Source: Leuctra nigra
Taxonomy: Eukaryota; Arthropoda; Insecta; Plecoptera; Leuctridae
Assembly: GCA_934045905.1 (NCBI GenBank)
Contig: OW203767.1
Span: forward strand, 23,191,073-23,255,072
Direction: 5' to 3'
Length of the DNA stretch: 64,000 bases
The notes under the pieces are model-generated. The model had not been told where the DNA came from. It made no database searches and was given only the letters and a program-made list of their open reading frames with translations. The first letter of the stretch is position 1, and every line of letters begins with the position of its first letter. This document shows positions 10,934 to 22,689 of this stretch, one piece after another. A program made the position numbers and the translations under genes.

Positions 10934-12120
10934 ATTATTTTTTATTGAATATGAATTGTAAATTATCCTTATTCTGAATAGGTATTAAAAACAAAATTAT
11001 TACCCACTTCATGAAAAAACAGATTCTGTTCTTATCACCCTTCAGTTTTGAATGGAATTTTCCGCAAATGTATTATATAAATTTGTTGAACTAATTAACA
11101 TGAAGAAAATTTAGAATAGATTCTCGTTTCTAACTATTTTTTATGATGGACAATGTTTTTAAAATGAATTGACTTAATAATCATGAAAATATATTTAAAG
11201 TAAATCTGAGAGATTCAGTAATATATCTCTATGAGTAAATGAAGCATATAGCAAAGTATATTCGAATCAATGTATTCTAAACTTCAGTATGATATTATTC
11301 TTCCATAGCAAATTTTTATATGATTATAGAAAAAAATATATACCTACGGTAAACTTGAAGGTAACTTTGATTCTTTATTTTATTAATTACATTTATCAAT
11401 TTCATAATACAAATGGAACTGAATTATTTATACTCTCCAATCTTTCAATGTATGATTTTGAATTTTGGGAAGAGACAAATTTGCTATTAGCTGAAAATAG
11501 ATTTCATTTATGAATAAAAAAAAAAACGACCAAGTAAAAGAAATACCGAGAAATTAAGACAAACTTGAATAGAATGTTCTAGATGATTTATATTTTTTGA
11601 GGAGGGAATAAACAAATGACTCTCACCAGCTAATATTTTGTTGAATACAAGAAATGTCTATTTTCATTCGTAGAATAGTTTAAATTTTATTTGACTGTGA
11701 TTGTACTTCTTTAAATTTTTTCATTCGTGTATCTACATAATTATTGTGTAATTTTATTTCGATTGCTGTTTAAAACAAACACAAGTCGTTCATTATACTG
11801 CTATACATATCTGTAAAACATAATATTGTGATTATTTTTTTCTCACTCAAATAATTTACAACAATCAAATAATCCAATGTATTGATTTTCATTTTTAAGC
11901 GGTGAACACGTAAACTAATTTTAAGAAAATAACACTTACTTGAATAGGATGGGAAGAGAAGGAATTGGGGTAATATAAATACATTGATATGTTTTAAAGA
12001 TACCCACTTTTAATGTCATATACATTTAATAACAGTATTATTTCAGTTTCAGAAATATTTACAATTATCCATTTTGCTTCATCTACAATAAACAAAATTA
12101 ATGAAAAAGATTACATGTTC

Positions 12121-12825
12121 CTACTTCTTAATTCTATAGTGACCATATGGCAAGGTGCTTACACCATCATCAAGCAAATACCGTTTGTCATCAAAAGGTG
12201 ATAATGTGATCTTGGTTTGATTGATTGTATACACTTCATGTTTAAAACTCCTTATAGAAGGCATTTTTTCCCTCTGTACATTTCTCTTGAATAAACAATC
12301 TTTAGAGTTTTGATGTTTAACTCTCTTTTTAAGCACATGTTTAATAATACCCTTACCTACTTTTTTACATCTTCCATCAGCTTCTAATAGACTATACATT
12401 TTTGCTCTTAATCCAACAAACTCTTTTACAATTCGACCATCCATCTCATCTTTGAACTTGCCTAAAACTTTTTTATTTTTATCACTGTACAGAAAATGAT
12501 CACTTGACATGTTTGATGTGTCAAAAAGGTTGATGTCTTTTTCCATGTCTTGATACAAATCATCTGTTTCAATTTGATAACACAATGAATCTGTATCTGT
12601 GAAACAAAGTCGAGCTTTCTCGTTGTATTTATTTTTGATATAGTTATAGTGGAAATGATACATAACTGTTTTGCTAAGATCAAGAATTGCAAATCCTGCA
12701 TAGATCGGTCGATCTAGTACAAGAGATGCACGTTTACTCTCCACACCAACAAGACTGTTTGAAAAGATTTCGAAATTTTGAAACGCAGGAGAGGCAATTA
12801 GTTTTCTGAGTTGTTTTTTTATCAT
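12121..12825 (-). CDS. DNA polymerase C-terminal part in a shifted frame (right arm)
   Basis: Mirror copy of the left-arm segment with motif C TDTDSL and the same stop. One replacement was seen (TCT serine at 12304-12306 instead of TAT tyrosine). It overlaps the main frame at the A7/T7 run 12814-12820. Same two readings: inactivating insertion or +1 frameshift. Confidence 0.75.
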   Translation of the reverse strand: MIKKQLRKLIASPAFQNFEIFSNSLVGVESKRASLVLDRPIYAGFAILDLSKTVMYHFHYNYIKNKYNEKARLCFTDTDSLCYQIETDDLYQDMEKDINLFDTSNMSSDHFLYSDKNKKVLGKFKDEMDGRIVKEFVGLRAKMYSLLEADGRCKKVGKGIIKHVLKKRVKHQNSKDCLFKRNVQREKMPSIRSFKHEVYTINQTKITLSPFDDKRYLLDDGVSTLPYGHYRIKK

Positions 12826-15800
12826 TGGTGAGAGTGATATTCGCCCTCTTCCTTACGTTCTCCATTGTTTTGCCAAAAACAGCGTTATTCATAAGCTTAA
12901 AAAAATCTTTCTCAAATTCATTCCGTGCTTTGATTCGCTGTGCTGTGTTAAAGTCTATGTATGGCTTCAACCACTTACTCTGTGTGAATTCGATGACTCG
13001 ATGTACTTTTGTTAACTTCATACCAAGAGAGGTGCATTGTTTTAAATTTTTGTAATGAATGATGTAATTTTCTTTATTGTTCAGATTTGGAGTAAGCTTT
13101 TCAATTTTGCTATTGTTCATTTTCAAATCATCTAAAAGCTGAATCGCGTATGGAGAGAGCATATCACGTGTGATTGACATTTTTTCTGGACACAATGGGT
13201 AATCTACGTGTTTTTCATGTATGCTCTCTGGATATGTGATATTGACCTCCAAAAAGTAACCCTTATCGTTGTCATCGGGGACGTTCTCAAAGTCAATTGC
13301 TTCAATTTCTTCTGAAGACAGCCATTTGAAATCTTTATGAGGTAAGAAATCACTCATTGCCACCCCGTAGAGATTGTTACAATCTAAATACACGATGTAT
13401 GTTGATGGTTTGCTAGGATCAAATTCAGCCATATACTTATTGTTTGCTTCAGAGAAACGATGAGATATCATTGCTACACCTCCACGGATTCCTTCCTCTA
13501 TGAATAAGTACATATCTAGATCAGTAATGAGTTCTAAACAAACGTCAGTCATTTTCAAAAAACTTTGCCAAGCTAATCCTGGAGCTGAGATTGTATGACA
13601 AGGATCGATGTGATAGTATTCTAAACATAAACTACGGAAACTCTCAAACACATCAGCTAACAAAAGAATATCGGTGGTAATGTACAAATCTTGATATTCA
13701 CCAATGTTTGACATGTTGAATTTCCTCCAGACTTTTAGAGCGTGCTCATAATCAGCATCGGAGATATCATCTCCAGTGAGATCGTTTCTAAATGCTGACT
13801 TAGGGGGCAGGCAATCTTCCATCAGCTTGTGTTCCGAGTCCACATAGCTGTAAGGGAAGACCCCTTTGCGTAACAGCAGAGGGAGGGAATCTGAGTCAAA
13901 AAATTCTTTCAACAAAGTGAATTTACTTGAACCATCTTTCGCAAGATTGTTGACTAATGACTCCAATGATGTGCTCATGAACTGAAACGAATCTATGAAT
14001 CTCAAATTGCCTAAAGAGAAAGACTTGTAATTTTCCATGTTATTTGGAACTGCTGAAATTTTTTGATTTTTGATTTTACCTATTCCTTGCATAATTAAAT
14101 GAGAATCATATCCGCAAAGATTGTGGAACACAACTGGGATGAATTTTGCTTGTTTACAATTAATATTACACTCATTGTGTGCACTACCCCTGAAACGACC
14201 AGTCATGTGGGAGTGGTCGCGTACACGTTTTTCACCAAGGGGTTTGTTACAAATGTTACATGAGGTGGCTTGATTGAAATTAATCTGGTCTTCTTTTGAC
14301 ATAACTAAGGGAATTTGCACTTTCATTTTAGCAGTAAGCTTCTCTTCTTCCAAAAGCAGAGCATTCAAAAACGTATCGACGACGTTCTCTCCCCGATAGA
14401 CTTGAGGTGGTCCAGTTGGTTTGCCGTCTTCGTCCACGATGATGAATGCATAGCCGCTCGGATCGTGTTGCGCTGTTTTGCGTGTTGATGTTGTGACGTC
14501 ACTTGACTCGCAACCACTGATTGGTCGAACAAAACACTCGAAATCTGCATAGATCACGTATGGTGTCTTGAACGAAAATCCTTTTTCCTTGTATGACATG
14601 GTGTTCTTGTCTGCTGTTGGCATCTTGATTTTTTGAGGCTCATGTTTCTCACATAAAGTATGATGACATTTCAGCAGTTTTTCAGTGCAAAATCTGTGCA
14701 AGCATCGTACACAATAATATGCTCGGTGTCCGTGTTTTGTTAGCGAGTAAAGAAGACGATTGAAATCTTTTATCAAAAAGTAATGATTATTTTCTTCATT
14801 TGACAAAAGTAATAAATTCACATGTTGCACACAATCAACTTTGGTGATTCTAAGAGGGTAAACACCGTCTTCATAGCCATATACATTCACAGAGATGTTG
14901 TTTTGTCTCTCAAAGATATCGATTTTTGGAATTTTTACTGGATACTCAATTCCATTCATGTTGAGTTCTGCTTCGTATTCGATGTTATTTGAGACTCGAT
15001 GTGGGTTGTTAGATTGAGGATGTAGATGCGCAAGTATTGCCCACAGTAAACACTTCTGATCGAGATTTTTGATATTCACGATGGCTTTGGTGTTTTTCAG
15101 TTTGTCAGGGAGTGTCATGTAGCTACTTGCAGCGAGAGGTACATACTTTGCTGTTTTTAATTCTAAAAAGTTCACTTTGTTCACAACCCAGTCACTTCCT
15201 TGACGCTGAAAATTTCCACAAGCGGTTGAAATCGTTGCAAATGCTAAATTGAACTGTACATCAAATTCTGACGTGTCTTCAAGTAAAATTTGGCATTTAC
15301 TTCTAAAATATGGAGTTGTTACAATTTCTTCATCTCCAGACTTCCGCGATAATTCAACTTGAATGCAGATGAACCATTTCAATGCTTTCAATCTTGATAA
15401 TTCTTTGTCTAATTTTGTCTTGACTATCTCTTGTTGGTCACTGAGAAACTTCAGCACATCTTGATAGTGCATATATGGATCTCGAATGTAACACCCTTTG
15501 AACTTGTAGATTTTAACAGTGGAATCAAGAGCCTCAGTAAAATCACAATCACTTTGATCGCATGCTGAGTCGGTAATATCGGTTGATGTTGATGGAGTTT
15601 CTTCTTCTTGTGTCGACATATTTTTATTAGCAGTCTCTCCATTTCCGATTTGATTGTGAGTTTTCAGATGGTTGAATAAATTCACTTTAGCGTTAAACTG
15701 TTTATCACAAATAAAACACTTGAATGCATGATCTAATTTAACATGAGTCTTTAAATTGTCCGCGCGAGAGAATATCACACCGCAAATATTACACACATTC

Positions 15801-15922
15801 AATGCAGTAGGATGTTGATTTCCATGAACTGATTGTTTATGTCTCATTAAATGATATTTCCTCCCAAAAGATGCAGAGCAAATCTCGCACTCAAAAGATT
15901 TCACATTTTTAATGTTCTCCAT
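12734..15922 (-). CDS. Zinc-finger family-B DNA polymerase, main frame (right arm)
   Basis: Same length (1062 codons) and the same protein sequence as the left-arm frame: three N-terminal C2H2 fingers, exonuclease motifs, endonuclease-VII-like zinc module, and motifs A and B. The two polymerase genes point towards the centre of the element (left copy plus strand, right copy minus strand). The start ATG follows the same 5' leader as in the left arm, so both copies would have the same promoter. Confidence 0.85.
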   Translation of the reverse strand: MENIKNVKSFECEICSASFGRKYHLMRHKQSVHGNQHPTALNVCNICGVIFSRADNLKTHVKLDHAFKCFICDKQFNAKVNLFNHLKTHNQIGNGETANKNMSTQEEETPSTSTDITDSACDQSDCDFTEALDSTVKIYKFKGCYIRDPYMHYQDVLKFLSDQQEIVKTKLDKELSRLKALKWFICIQVELSRKSGDEEIVTTPYFRSKCQILLEDTSEFDVQFNLAFATISTACGNFQRQGSDWVVNKVNFLELKTAKYVPLAASSYMTLPDKLKNTKAIVNIKNLDQKCLLWAILAHLHPQSNNPHRVSNNIEYEAELNMNGIEYPVKIPKIDIFERQNNISVNVYGYEDGVYPLRITKVDCVQHVNLLLLSNEENNHYFLIKDFNRLLYSLTKHGHRAYYCVRCLHRFCTEKLLKCHHTLCEKHEPQKIKMPTADKNTMSYKEKGFSFKTPYVIYADFECFVRPISGCESSDVTTSTRKTAQHDPSGYAFIIVDEDGKPTGPPQVYRGENVVDTFLNALLLEEEKLTAKMKVQIPLVMSKEDQINFNQATSCNICNKPLGEKRVRDHSHMTGRFRGSAHNECNINCKQAKFIPVVFHNLCGYDSHLIMQGIGKIKNQKISAVPNNMENYKSFSLGNLRFIDSFQFMSTSLESLVNNLAKDGSSKFTLLKEFFDSDSLPLLLRKGVFPYSYVDSEHKLMEDCLPPKSAFRNDLTGDDISDADYEHALKVWRKFNMSNIGEYQDLYITTDILLLADVFESFRSLCLEYYHIDPCHTISAPGLAWQSFLKMTDVCLELITDLDMYLFIEEGIRGGVAMISHRFSEANNKYMAEFDPSKPSTYIVYLDCNNLYGVAMSDFLPHKDFKWLSSEEIEAIDFENVPDDNDKGYFLEVNITYPESIHEKHVDYPLCPEKMSITRDMLSPYAIQLLDDLKMNNSKIEKLTPNLNNKENYIIHYKNLKQCTSLGMKLTKVHRVIEFTQSKWLKPYIDFNTAQRIKARNEFEKDFFKLMNNAVFGKTMENVRKRANITLTNDKKTTQKTNCLSCVSKFRNLFKQSCWCGE

Positions 15923-17935
15923 TGCGACGCCGGTAATAAGATCGCAATGTCATAAACACTATACACACTTCTGCCGAAATATTCTGCTGAGTAAACGAAC
16001 TGAACGCGACCGATGACGAATGACAACTGATTCAAGCAATCCGATCACAATAATATATAAAACAATGCAGCTTCTGTTCCGCGAGTGTCGAGTCCAAAGT
16101 TCAATTAATTGCGTCTTAGGTGTCAATGTACTGATGCATCGAAACGAACGGATCTGATGCCATGGTGACAACTGACAGCAAAACTAAAATGTTAAATTAT
16201 ATAAAACAAATATTTCTTAACTTCAACATTTGATGAATATTTATTATTTATGCATGCACTTACGAAACAATCTTGCCAGATGCTCGATGTCAACTGATGA
16301 TAAAAGTTAAAATGTAGTATTATAAACTATTTCTCCTACAAAACCGCTATTAATTTTGAATAAAATATATTTCTGCTGATGTAATAGTTCAGTAATGTTA
16401 CGTCATCAGAGTGTGAACTAAATTCTTATTTAGGGTTACAATAAAATGATTAAGAGTGTTTAAAAAGTAGTGTGTGTCGGTTTCATTTATTCTGTATTTT
16501 GCTAATTTTATAATTTAAGATATATTTATTTTAACAAATAATTTTTCTGCAAACAAACAAACAAACAAACAAACAAACAAACAAACAAACAAAAGTAAAT
16601 AAAAAAGAAGCAATTATAAAGAAAATACTGAAAAATAGAAGTGTAAACAAAAGATGTTGATCAGGAGAGAAATCCTCGTTGGTTTGAAATTTTGATATAT
16701 TCTTATAAATGTATATAGGTATCCTGCTCATGGTTTCGTATGAATATGAATGTTAATTTTTTGACGTTTTCTACATTTCATTACTATCATGTTCATTTTA
16801 TATTTGTATCTATATTATGCTGACGGTGTTAAATAAAACTAGCATTAGTTTATTGCTTCTAAAAATGATGACACAATTTTCTCTCTTATAATTATTAATC
16901 TAAACGAGTTTCAATACGTTTCATTTTGATTGATAACGTCACCCGCTCATTGTCTTAGCAGTGATCTTATTTTCTTGATCGTCGTACTGAAATATTTGTA
17001 TAGTGTGAGTCTAGAACCGACTAGAACAGTTTAAAATATCTATTGATTTTTATTCACCAGAGGATGATACGTGGCAAACCAATGCAAAAAATATGCACAT
17101 TCGTTTTTATGTAGTTAATAGGATGTCGTAAAATGTAATTAAATTATAATTCAAATTTTTCTTATAGATAAAATATCAAATTCAGTCTTCACTTTTAAAA
17201 AATTATTTTCTAGAACATTCTATGTGTATGCTAACAATATTTTTTTTTGTTTTTCTTGAAAAAAACTCGCAAAAACTTGAAGAAAGTAACAGAAAGTAAA
17301 AGAAGTGATGAAATTTTGCAAAAAGGTTCAAAAAGTGACAAAAACTTATAATTTTCTATAATCATGTGTTGTGATGATAATTCAAATATATTTCGCGCCT
17401 TGAAATAATTATTCCGCTCTCATCCCTTTTTTTTTTCATTTATATATAAGATTGTCATTGTGTTAGTGTATGTGACAGTTGTCAAAGAATACACACAGGG
17501 AAAATGTTTTAAAAAAGTATCATGCTAGAGTGTGGGAACAAGAAAAATGTAAAAAAAATTGCGTCAAGTCAAGGTGATTCATCATAAATTATGAAAAAAG
17601 GGGTAAAAAGACTGAAGGGAGGAGTGGAAAGTTGGGTAAATGATTAAAATAATCTCAGACTAGAGTAGGGAACAGAAAACACATTTACAAACGATGATAA
17701 TTGAAGGTATGACGTAAAAATTTTGAAAAAAGGGTATAAAGTGGTGTGAGGGAGGGGCGGAAAATGCCGGAAATGTTTAAAATAAGCTCGGACTAGAGTA
17801 TGAGAACCGGAAACTTGTTTAAAAATGGCGCCAAAACAAGGTATGACGTCATAAAACAGCCTCGCACTCGTGGCCGAGATTTGCCCCTTTTTGCCCCTGG
17901 AATCGGTGTTTCAGAAGCGGCATATATCTACTACT

Positions 17936-17941
17936 GATGAG
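17936..17941. repeat. Target-site duplication GATGAG (right)
   Basis: Exact match to 3215-3220, directly after the arm terminus ATCTACTACT. Confidence 0.85.
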
Positions 17942-18603
17942 TTTTAATGGACCTCGTTTCCTCTCATGATTTAGATGTGACGAAAGAAATCGAATTCGAC
18001 AATTTATGATGGCATTTTTATCAACTTTGAGAATGTTGATTTGAGAGTCTGTGATCTGTGCTACGAACATAATCTATTTTCAATCCTGCAATGTGTGGCA
18101 AAACTAATGATTAGATTACGGGTAAGATTTTGTTTGCTATTCGGTACTTCCCAAATATTTAAAATTATTAGAACCAAGAAAATTGTGTACGAGATAATTG
18201 TGTGTGTAAATTGTGTAATAATATGAGTTTAAATTATTTTTGGACTAGTAGATTGTGAGATTTTCCTCACAATCCCTGAAAGGGTAAGATATCATCAGAT
18301 ATCTGTCATAGTCATCGTCAGATGCGTCGCAGCTGTGCATTCTTTCGGCATAGCTACAACTACCCGTTTCAGGGCCAAATGCACATTCAACCCTTGCAGT
18401 TTAAACCGAAGAATCGCATACAACTGATAAATGTTTGAAATAAAAGTATCAAAACAAGAACAGAAAAGCCAATAATAGGCAATACACAATTAACAATAAA
18501 GACAGTGAAAATAATAACTGATAATGATAATTTGAAGAAAGTAACAAAAACAATACCTATTGTTATTGAGTTTTTTATTCAAAATTTGTATCCGTATAAT
18601 TCT

Positions 18604-18741
18604 GGGGCCAGATTCACAAAAAGTATTATCTGCTAATACGTATTATCTTTTGATTTCATACCAAAAGCACAATGTTAAATGAAAGATATTACCAAAGATA
18701 GTACGTATTAGGAGATAATACTTTTTTGTGAATCTGGCCCC
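18604..18741. mobile_element. 138-bp MITE
   Basis: Terminal inverted repeats of about 28 bp begin GGGGCCAGATTCACAAAAAG and end with the complement. The interior also folds (TACGTATTA near both ends). No clear target duplication, so no superfamily assigned. Confidence 0.7.
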
Positions 18742-19851
18742 TGGCTGAAGAAATATTATAAGCATTTACAGTGTACATGCTCATATCTTTTAGTACTACT
18801 AAAATTGATTATTGAGCTTTGAAAATAATAACAATTGACAAATATAATGCGCGAGAGATAAATCACGCGAAAAGTCTGGAAGGAGTTTGGTAAGTTTTGG
18901 CAATCCCATCCCCGCCTGACTTGTTGATACGTTGATGAACACTACTATTATATCGCCTGCGTCTGGTGGAATTGGTTCGCGATGTATTTAACAGTGTCTA
19001 TATAGTAATCAAGCAGCTTCTATATACACTTGAACACAAGCCACCAATAAAACCAGCAGTGTTAACCAAAGATCTATATATTCTCCTCCTTGACTGCATT
19101 GCCATGGACACTTCCATCATCCCAGTGACGTGCTAGAACTAGAAGTAGAGTTGGCTCCGTAGAACCAGGGATGGGATGTATAGGCAGACGATATGGTGGG
19201 TTAGACTCAAATAAATTGTAAAAGATATTCAACTTTAATTTTAAATGATAAGTTGTTGAGTGGATCCGAACCAATGCCTCTTATATTTCAACTCTGGCGA
19301 GTATAAAATTTGTTATTTTAGATATATACCTCTCCATATTTTTTACACTGCTTGCTTTAAAAATATTAATGACAAAAATGAGAGATTACCAAGGAATGAA
19401 ATTAATTTTGTCATTTGATAATGATATAAATGAAGGGTACAGGGGAAGAACGCTATAAGTCACATTCGGATGAAACTGAGATAAACGAAGTTTTATGTTA
19501 AAACTTGTATCTATCTTACAAATCGATATTTCAATTACGTTTTTCAAAGACTTTGTGGCAATACTTTCTAAAAACCGATGGTATATTCTGAAAGCTCATA
19601 AATATCGCTCATAAATTGACTTGCGTTCTTTCCGTGTACCCTTCAAATCTTTATCTTTATATCCATGGTATGTTATTTATGTTAATATAAACGTCATTCT
19701 AAATCAAATTTATTTCGATAAAAGATACAAATTCCATATTGTCCAAAATGAAAAGTGTAAAAATATTTTTAAAAAAAATATAAGAGTTGCAGTAACTACC
19801 AAATAAATTACAAGAAAACGATTCAAGAAAATCAATTAACATTTTTGGAAA

Positions 19852-20130
19852 GTCGACGTGGCTCAGTCAGTAGAGCATTATACTCACCCAACGTCCACGG
19901 GTTCAAAATCCACTCCGTCAACCAAAACCAAACTAAAACGTCTCTTTCCTACCGAACACACTATAGCGACATTTAAAAGTTCTCCAAAGCACATAAACAA
20001 TTGTCGAAATGATGAGCCAGGCATCTAGACATCTGGAATGACACGTAAATGAAGCTCATTTCCAACTATAAAATGTAAACTTCCACACATTTAGAAGACG
20101 GTTGAGCGTTAAACGCCTCAGTAATAAAAC
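19852..20130 (+). mobile_element. tRNA-derived SINE
   Basis: The head has a pol III A-box-like TGGCTCAGTCAGTAGAG and a B-box-like GGGTTCAAAATCC about 30 bp later. An unrelated body ends GAGCGTTAAACGCCTCAG and then TAATAAAA. It differs from the other SINE family in this window in its body, but shares the GCGTTAAAC-type 3' end. Confidence 0.6.
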
Positions 20131-21253
20131 TCGTGGAGAATTCTCTGTTTGTTATTCCAAGATAGGTTGAACAGTGATCATGTCACAGAGTTTTAGTAAC
20201 CAGGACTTTAAGTTAAGTTAAACATGAATCTTATTGCCTATGTCTATATGTAACAAGTAGGATGGAGTTTAAAACTAACCCATGGTTAATTAACTACGTG
20301 TTTTCTCGATGTTTAGTTAAAGGGAGTTAATGTGGTGTGTTAAAAGAGCAGATGAATGGTGGTGATTTAAAAATATATTTGTTGATGATGAATGCGAGGT
20401 TTTTGGTGTAATTAAATGGGAATGAAAATAACATTTTGATAGATTTAAGATTCAGATTATGGATATATTAGGACATTTTTAAATTAGAGATGTTTGGTTT
20501 TGGATACCGGCCATTATCACCAAAATCTTTAAATAATGCTAACATATTTATATAAGTATTATTGCAGTAATAATTATTAATAGACTGTCAAAAACTATTT
20601 TATTAATTCAAATGCAATATTTCGCTCAAAATTCCCCGAGCTTCCTCAGGCACTTGATAAAAAATAACAATAATTATTACTGGATTAATCAAAACTAACT
20701 AATTGAGAAGAATTTACAAAGTATTATTGTTTTGTTAATGAGTGTCGGCAAAATGAATAATGCTTTAATTTAATGATTAATGATATTAATGATTTAATAA
20801 CCCATAAAATCCAATGATTGAGTAAGAATACCTACTATCTGTAGATTCAAGGAATGTGAATGGAATCTGCACAAAAAGGTCAAAATTCTTACAAAGGTAT
20901 AATTTTTCGGATGTTATTTCCTCAAAAGAGCAATTAGCAGCATAAAAGTTAAACTGGCCAGATACACCGGACTTTCTTCACAGTGTAGTTGTTATGTGGA
21001 TTCATAACTACCAGGCAATGGAGCTTATTGATGTAGATTATAGTTTTATATAGTTTCGAATCTTTCTTCGATTGTATAGCTTTTTAGTTGTCAAAAGGAC
21101 ACCCAAACAGTCAAAGCTAAGACATAATCGGGATCACTTGATTTTGCAGTATATTTTGAAAATTAATCAAATTTTGTAATACTCTTACTTATTCATTAAA
21201 TTGAGATTTTTTGGGGATTCTTTTCCCCTACTCTAATGGTACGTATAACAATA

Positions 21254-22172
21254 CTAGGAAAACGCTCTGTATAACGCGTTGATGAGCGAGCACGGACACG
21301 CGCAACACCTCGAACCGACAATATGCCGATCGAAAATATCATTAAAAGCCAATAATTCTTGTAATTCGTCAGACTTGTAGGTATAAAAATCTTCAAATAT
21401 TCCTAAAGTATTAGTTCCAAAAGCCATGCAAAGTTTTAAGTTGATCGATTGAACCTTTATGATTAAAATGTTCCTTGTTAAAATTCAAAAATCATAAGAT
21501 ATATTTAAAAAAATATACCTGGGACCACTCATATGATAAAAGTGTGTGTAGTTACACAATATTAGACGATCTGTTGAACGGTCATATCAGTTTCATACGT
21601 TTGAAAGTTTCTGCTCTAACTACCTTGGAACTATAAAGAGTCGAAGAAGCCGTGATCAACATTTTCGAGAAATTTGACAGATAACACGCAAAATGTCAGT
21701 AAAATGTCAATAACTTTTGGATTTAAACACAGATAAGTCTGAAAATTGTCAAAAATACAGATAATGTTAGTCCCAATGACCATGCAAAGTTTTAAGTTGA
21801 TCGGTCGTACGGTTCTAGTTTAAATTTCAAAAATCATATGAAAGATTTTTTTAAATTTTAACCAATGGGAGGATTTGGCTGAAACTTTGTATGATTGGGT
21901 AAAATGTTAGTGGTAATGACTTGTCAAAATTTCAAATTGATAAAACAAACCAATCGAAAGATAATTTTTTAAAAATATGAACCAATCACGGGATCCCGTT
22001 CAAAAACGATCCCAGGGACCGCATAGAGTACGTTAGTATGTGTACAAAATTTCAGATTGATTGCTTGAGCGGTTTGACCTGGGGTGTGACCACAAAAAAA
22101 ATACAAACAAAAAAAAACACACAGAGAAAGTGCCATAAGAGTACCGTGGTGACGCTCGCTACGCTCGCTCAA
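21254..22172 (-). mobile_element. CTAG-family repeat, full-length copy
   Basis: Reverse-oriented 919-bp copy. Its start (TTGAGCGAGCGTAGCGAGCG) is at 22172 and its CTAG end at 21254, with T beyond. Internal imperfect repeats of about 140 bp carry phrases such as GTTGATCGGTCGTACGG and AATGACCATGCAAAG. Non-coding. The end has a CGCTC/GAGCG stem a few bases before CTAG, as in Helitrons, but the start lacks the usual TC. Confidence 0.6.
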
Positions 22173-22191
22173 AAAACCATAAATTAATATA

Positions 22192-22260
22192 CTAGGAAAA
22201 CGCTCGGTGTAACGCGTTGATGAGCGAGCACCGACACGCACGACATCGCCAATCATAGCA
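22192..22260 (-). repeat. CTAG-family end fragment
   Basis: Only the CTAG end and about 60 bp (AACGCGTTGATGAGCGAGCA) are present, adjacent to the previous copy. Confidence 0.6.
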
Positions 22261-22689
22261 CGATCCATTCAATCAAAGATAACTTACTATACATTATTTA
22301 TTACCAATTTTCCTTGCAACTTTTCATAAACACTCTGGATCAATTAAATAACAGATTATTGTACTGATATTTTTCCATCAATCTCTTTGGACAGATATTC
22401 AAACACTTAAAACAGCAATAAGTCTGTAAATTCTTGACCGATTGTGCTGGAAATGTGTAAAATATGATGTTATCTAGTCAAAACGTCGTTTTTCATAACT
22501 GTGAAACACAATCCATATCGTAAAATAAATTATTTTAGATAAGGTATACCTATACCTATGTATATGAAATACCTACATTACATTTTAACTACATTATGTA
22601 TTGCAATATGATCAACTAAGAAAAGAATCTGTCTTACTTGATATTGAGAATAGCCATCTATAAACTTTGCTTTGCTACATAGAGCAACC

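Larger units (their letters stand above)
3221..17935. mobile_element. Palindromic Polinton/Maverick-like element
   Basis: A 14,715-bp unit begins AGTAGTAGAT and ends with the complement ATCTACTACT, directly between two GATGAG copies. Left position x pairs with 21156-x over 7 kb, so the arms are 3221-10221 and 10934-17935. Each arm carries one family-B DNA polymerase with N-terminal zinc fingers. Known of the family: Polintons have AG-type termini, 6-bp duplications and a protein-primed polymerase, but normally terminal repeats of some hundred bases plus integrase, ATPase, protease and capsid genes. None of those is visible here. I infer a palindromic derivative, perhaps from head-to-head or snap-back replication before integration. 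An assembly artefact is unlikely, given the exact duplication, unlike flanks and arm differences, but not excluded. Confidence 0.8.
10934..17935 (-). repeat. Right 7.0-kb inverted arm
   Basis: Reverse complement of the left arm: AT-rich inner DNA 10934-12120, polymerase 12121-15922, AT-rich outer DNA with CAAA microsatellite (about 16550-16594), subterminal repeats, and terminus at 17935. The near-identity extends through non-coding DNA, so the duplication is recent or continually homogenised. Confidence 0.85.
17942..21253. other. Gene-free AT-rich stretch
   Basis: No exon with convincing coding character. It contains a MITE (18604-18741) and a tRNA-headed SINE (19852-20130). The rest is AT-rich unique-looking DNA. 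Confidence 0.5.

Noticed and set aside
3221..17935. Interpretation of the palindrome as a pure assembly artefact
   Set aside because: The exact 6-bp duplication, sharply different flanks, unique spacer and real arm differences favour a biological palindrome, although long reads should settle it.
18604..18741. Assignment of this MITE to a superfamily
   Set aside because: No clear target duplication, so ends alone do not decide.
19852..19925. Possible functional tRNA gene
   Set aside because: The A and B boxes look tRNA-like but no cloverleaf acceptor stem could be paired; the SINE explanation fits better.
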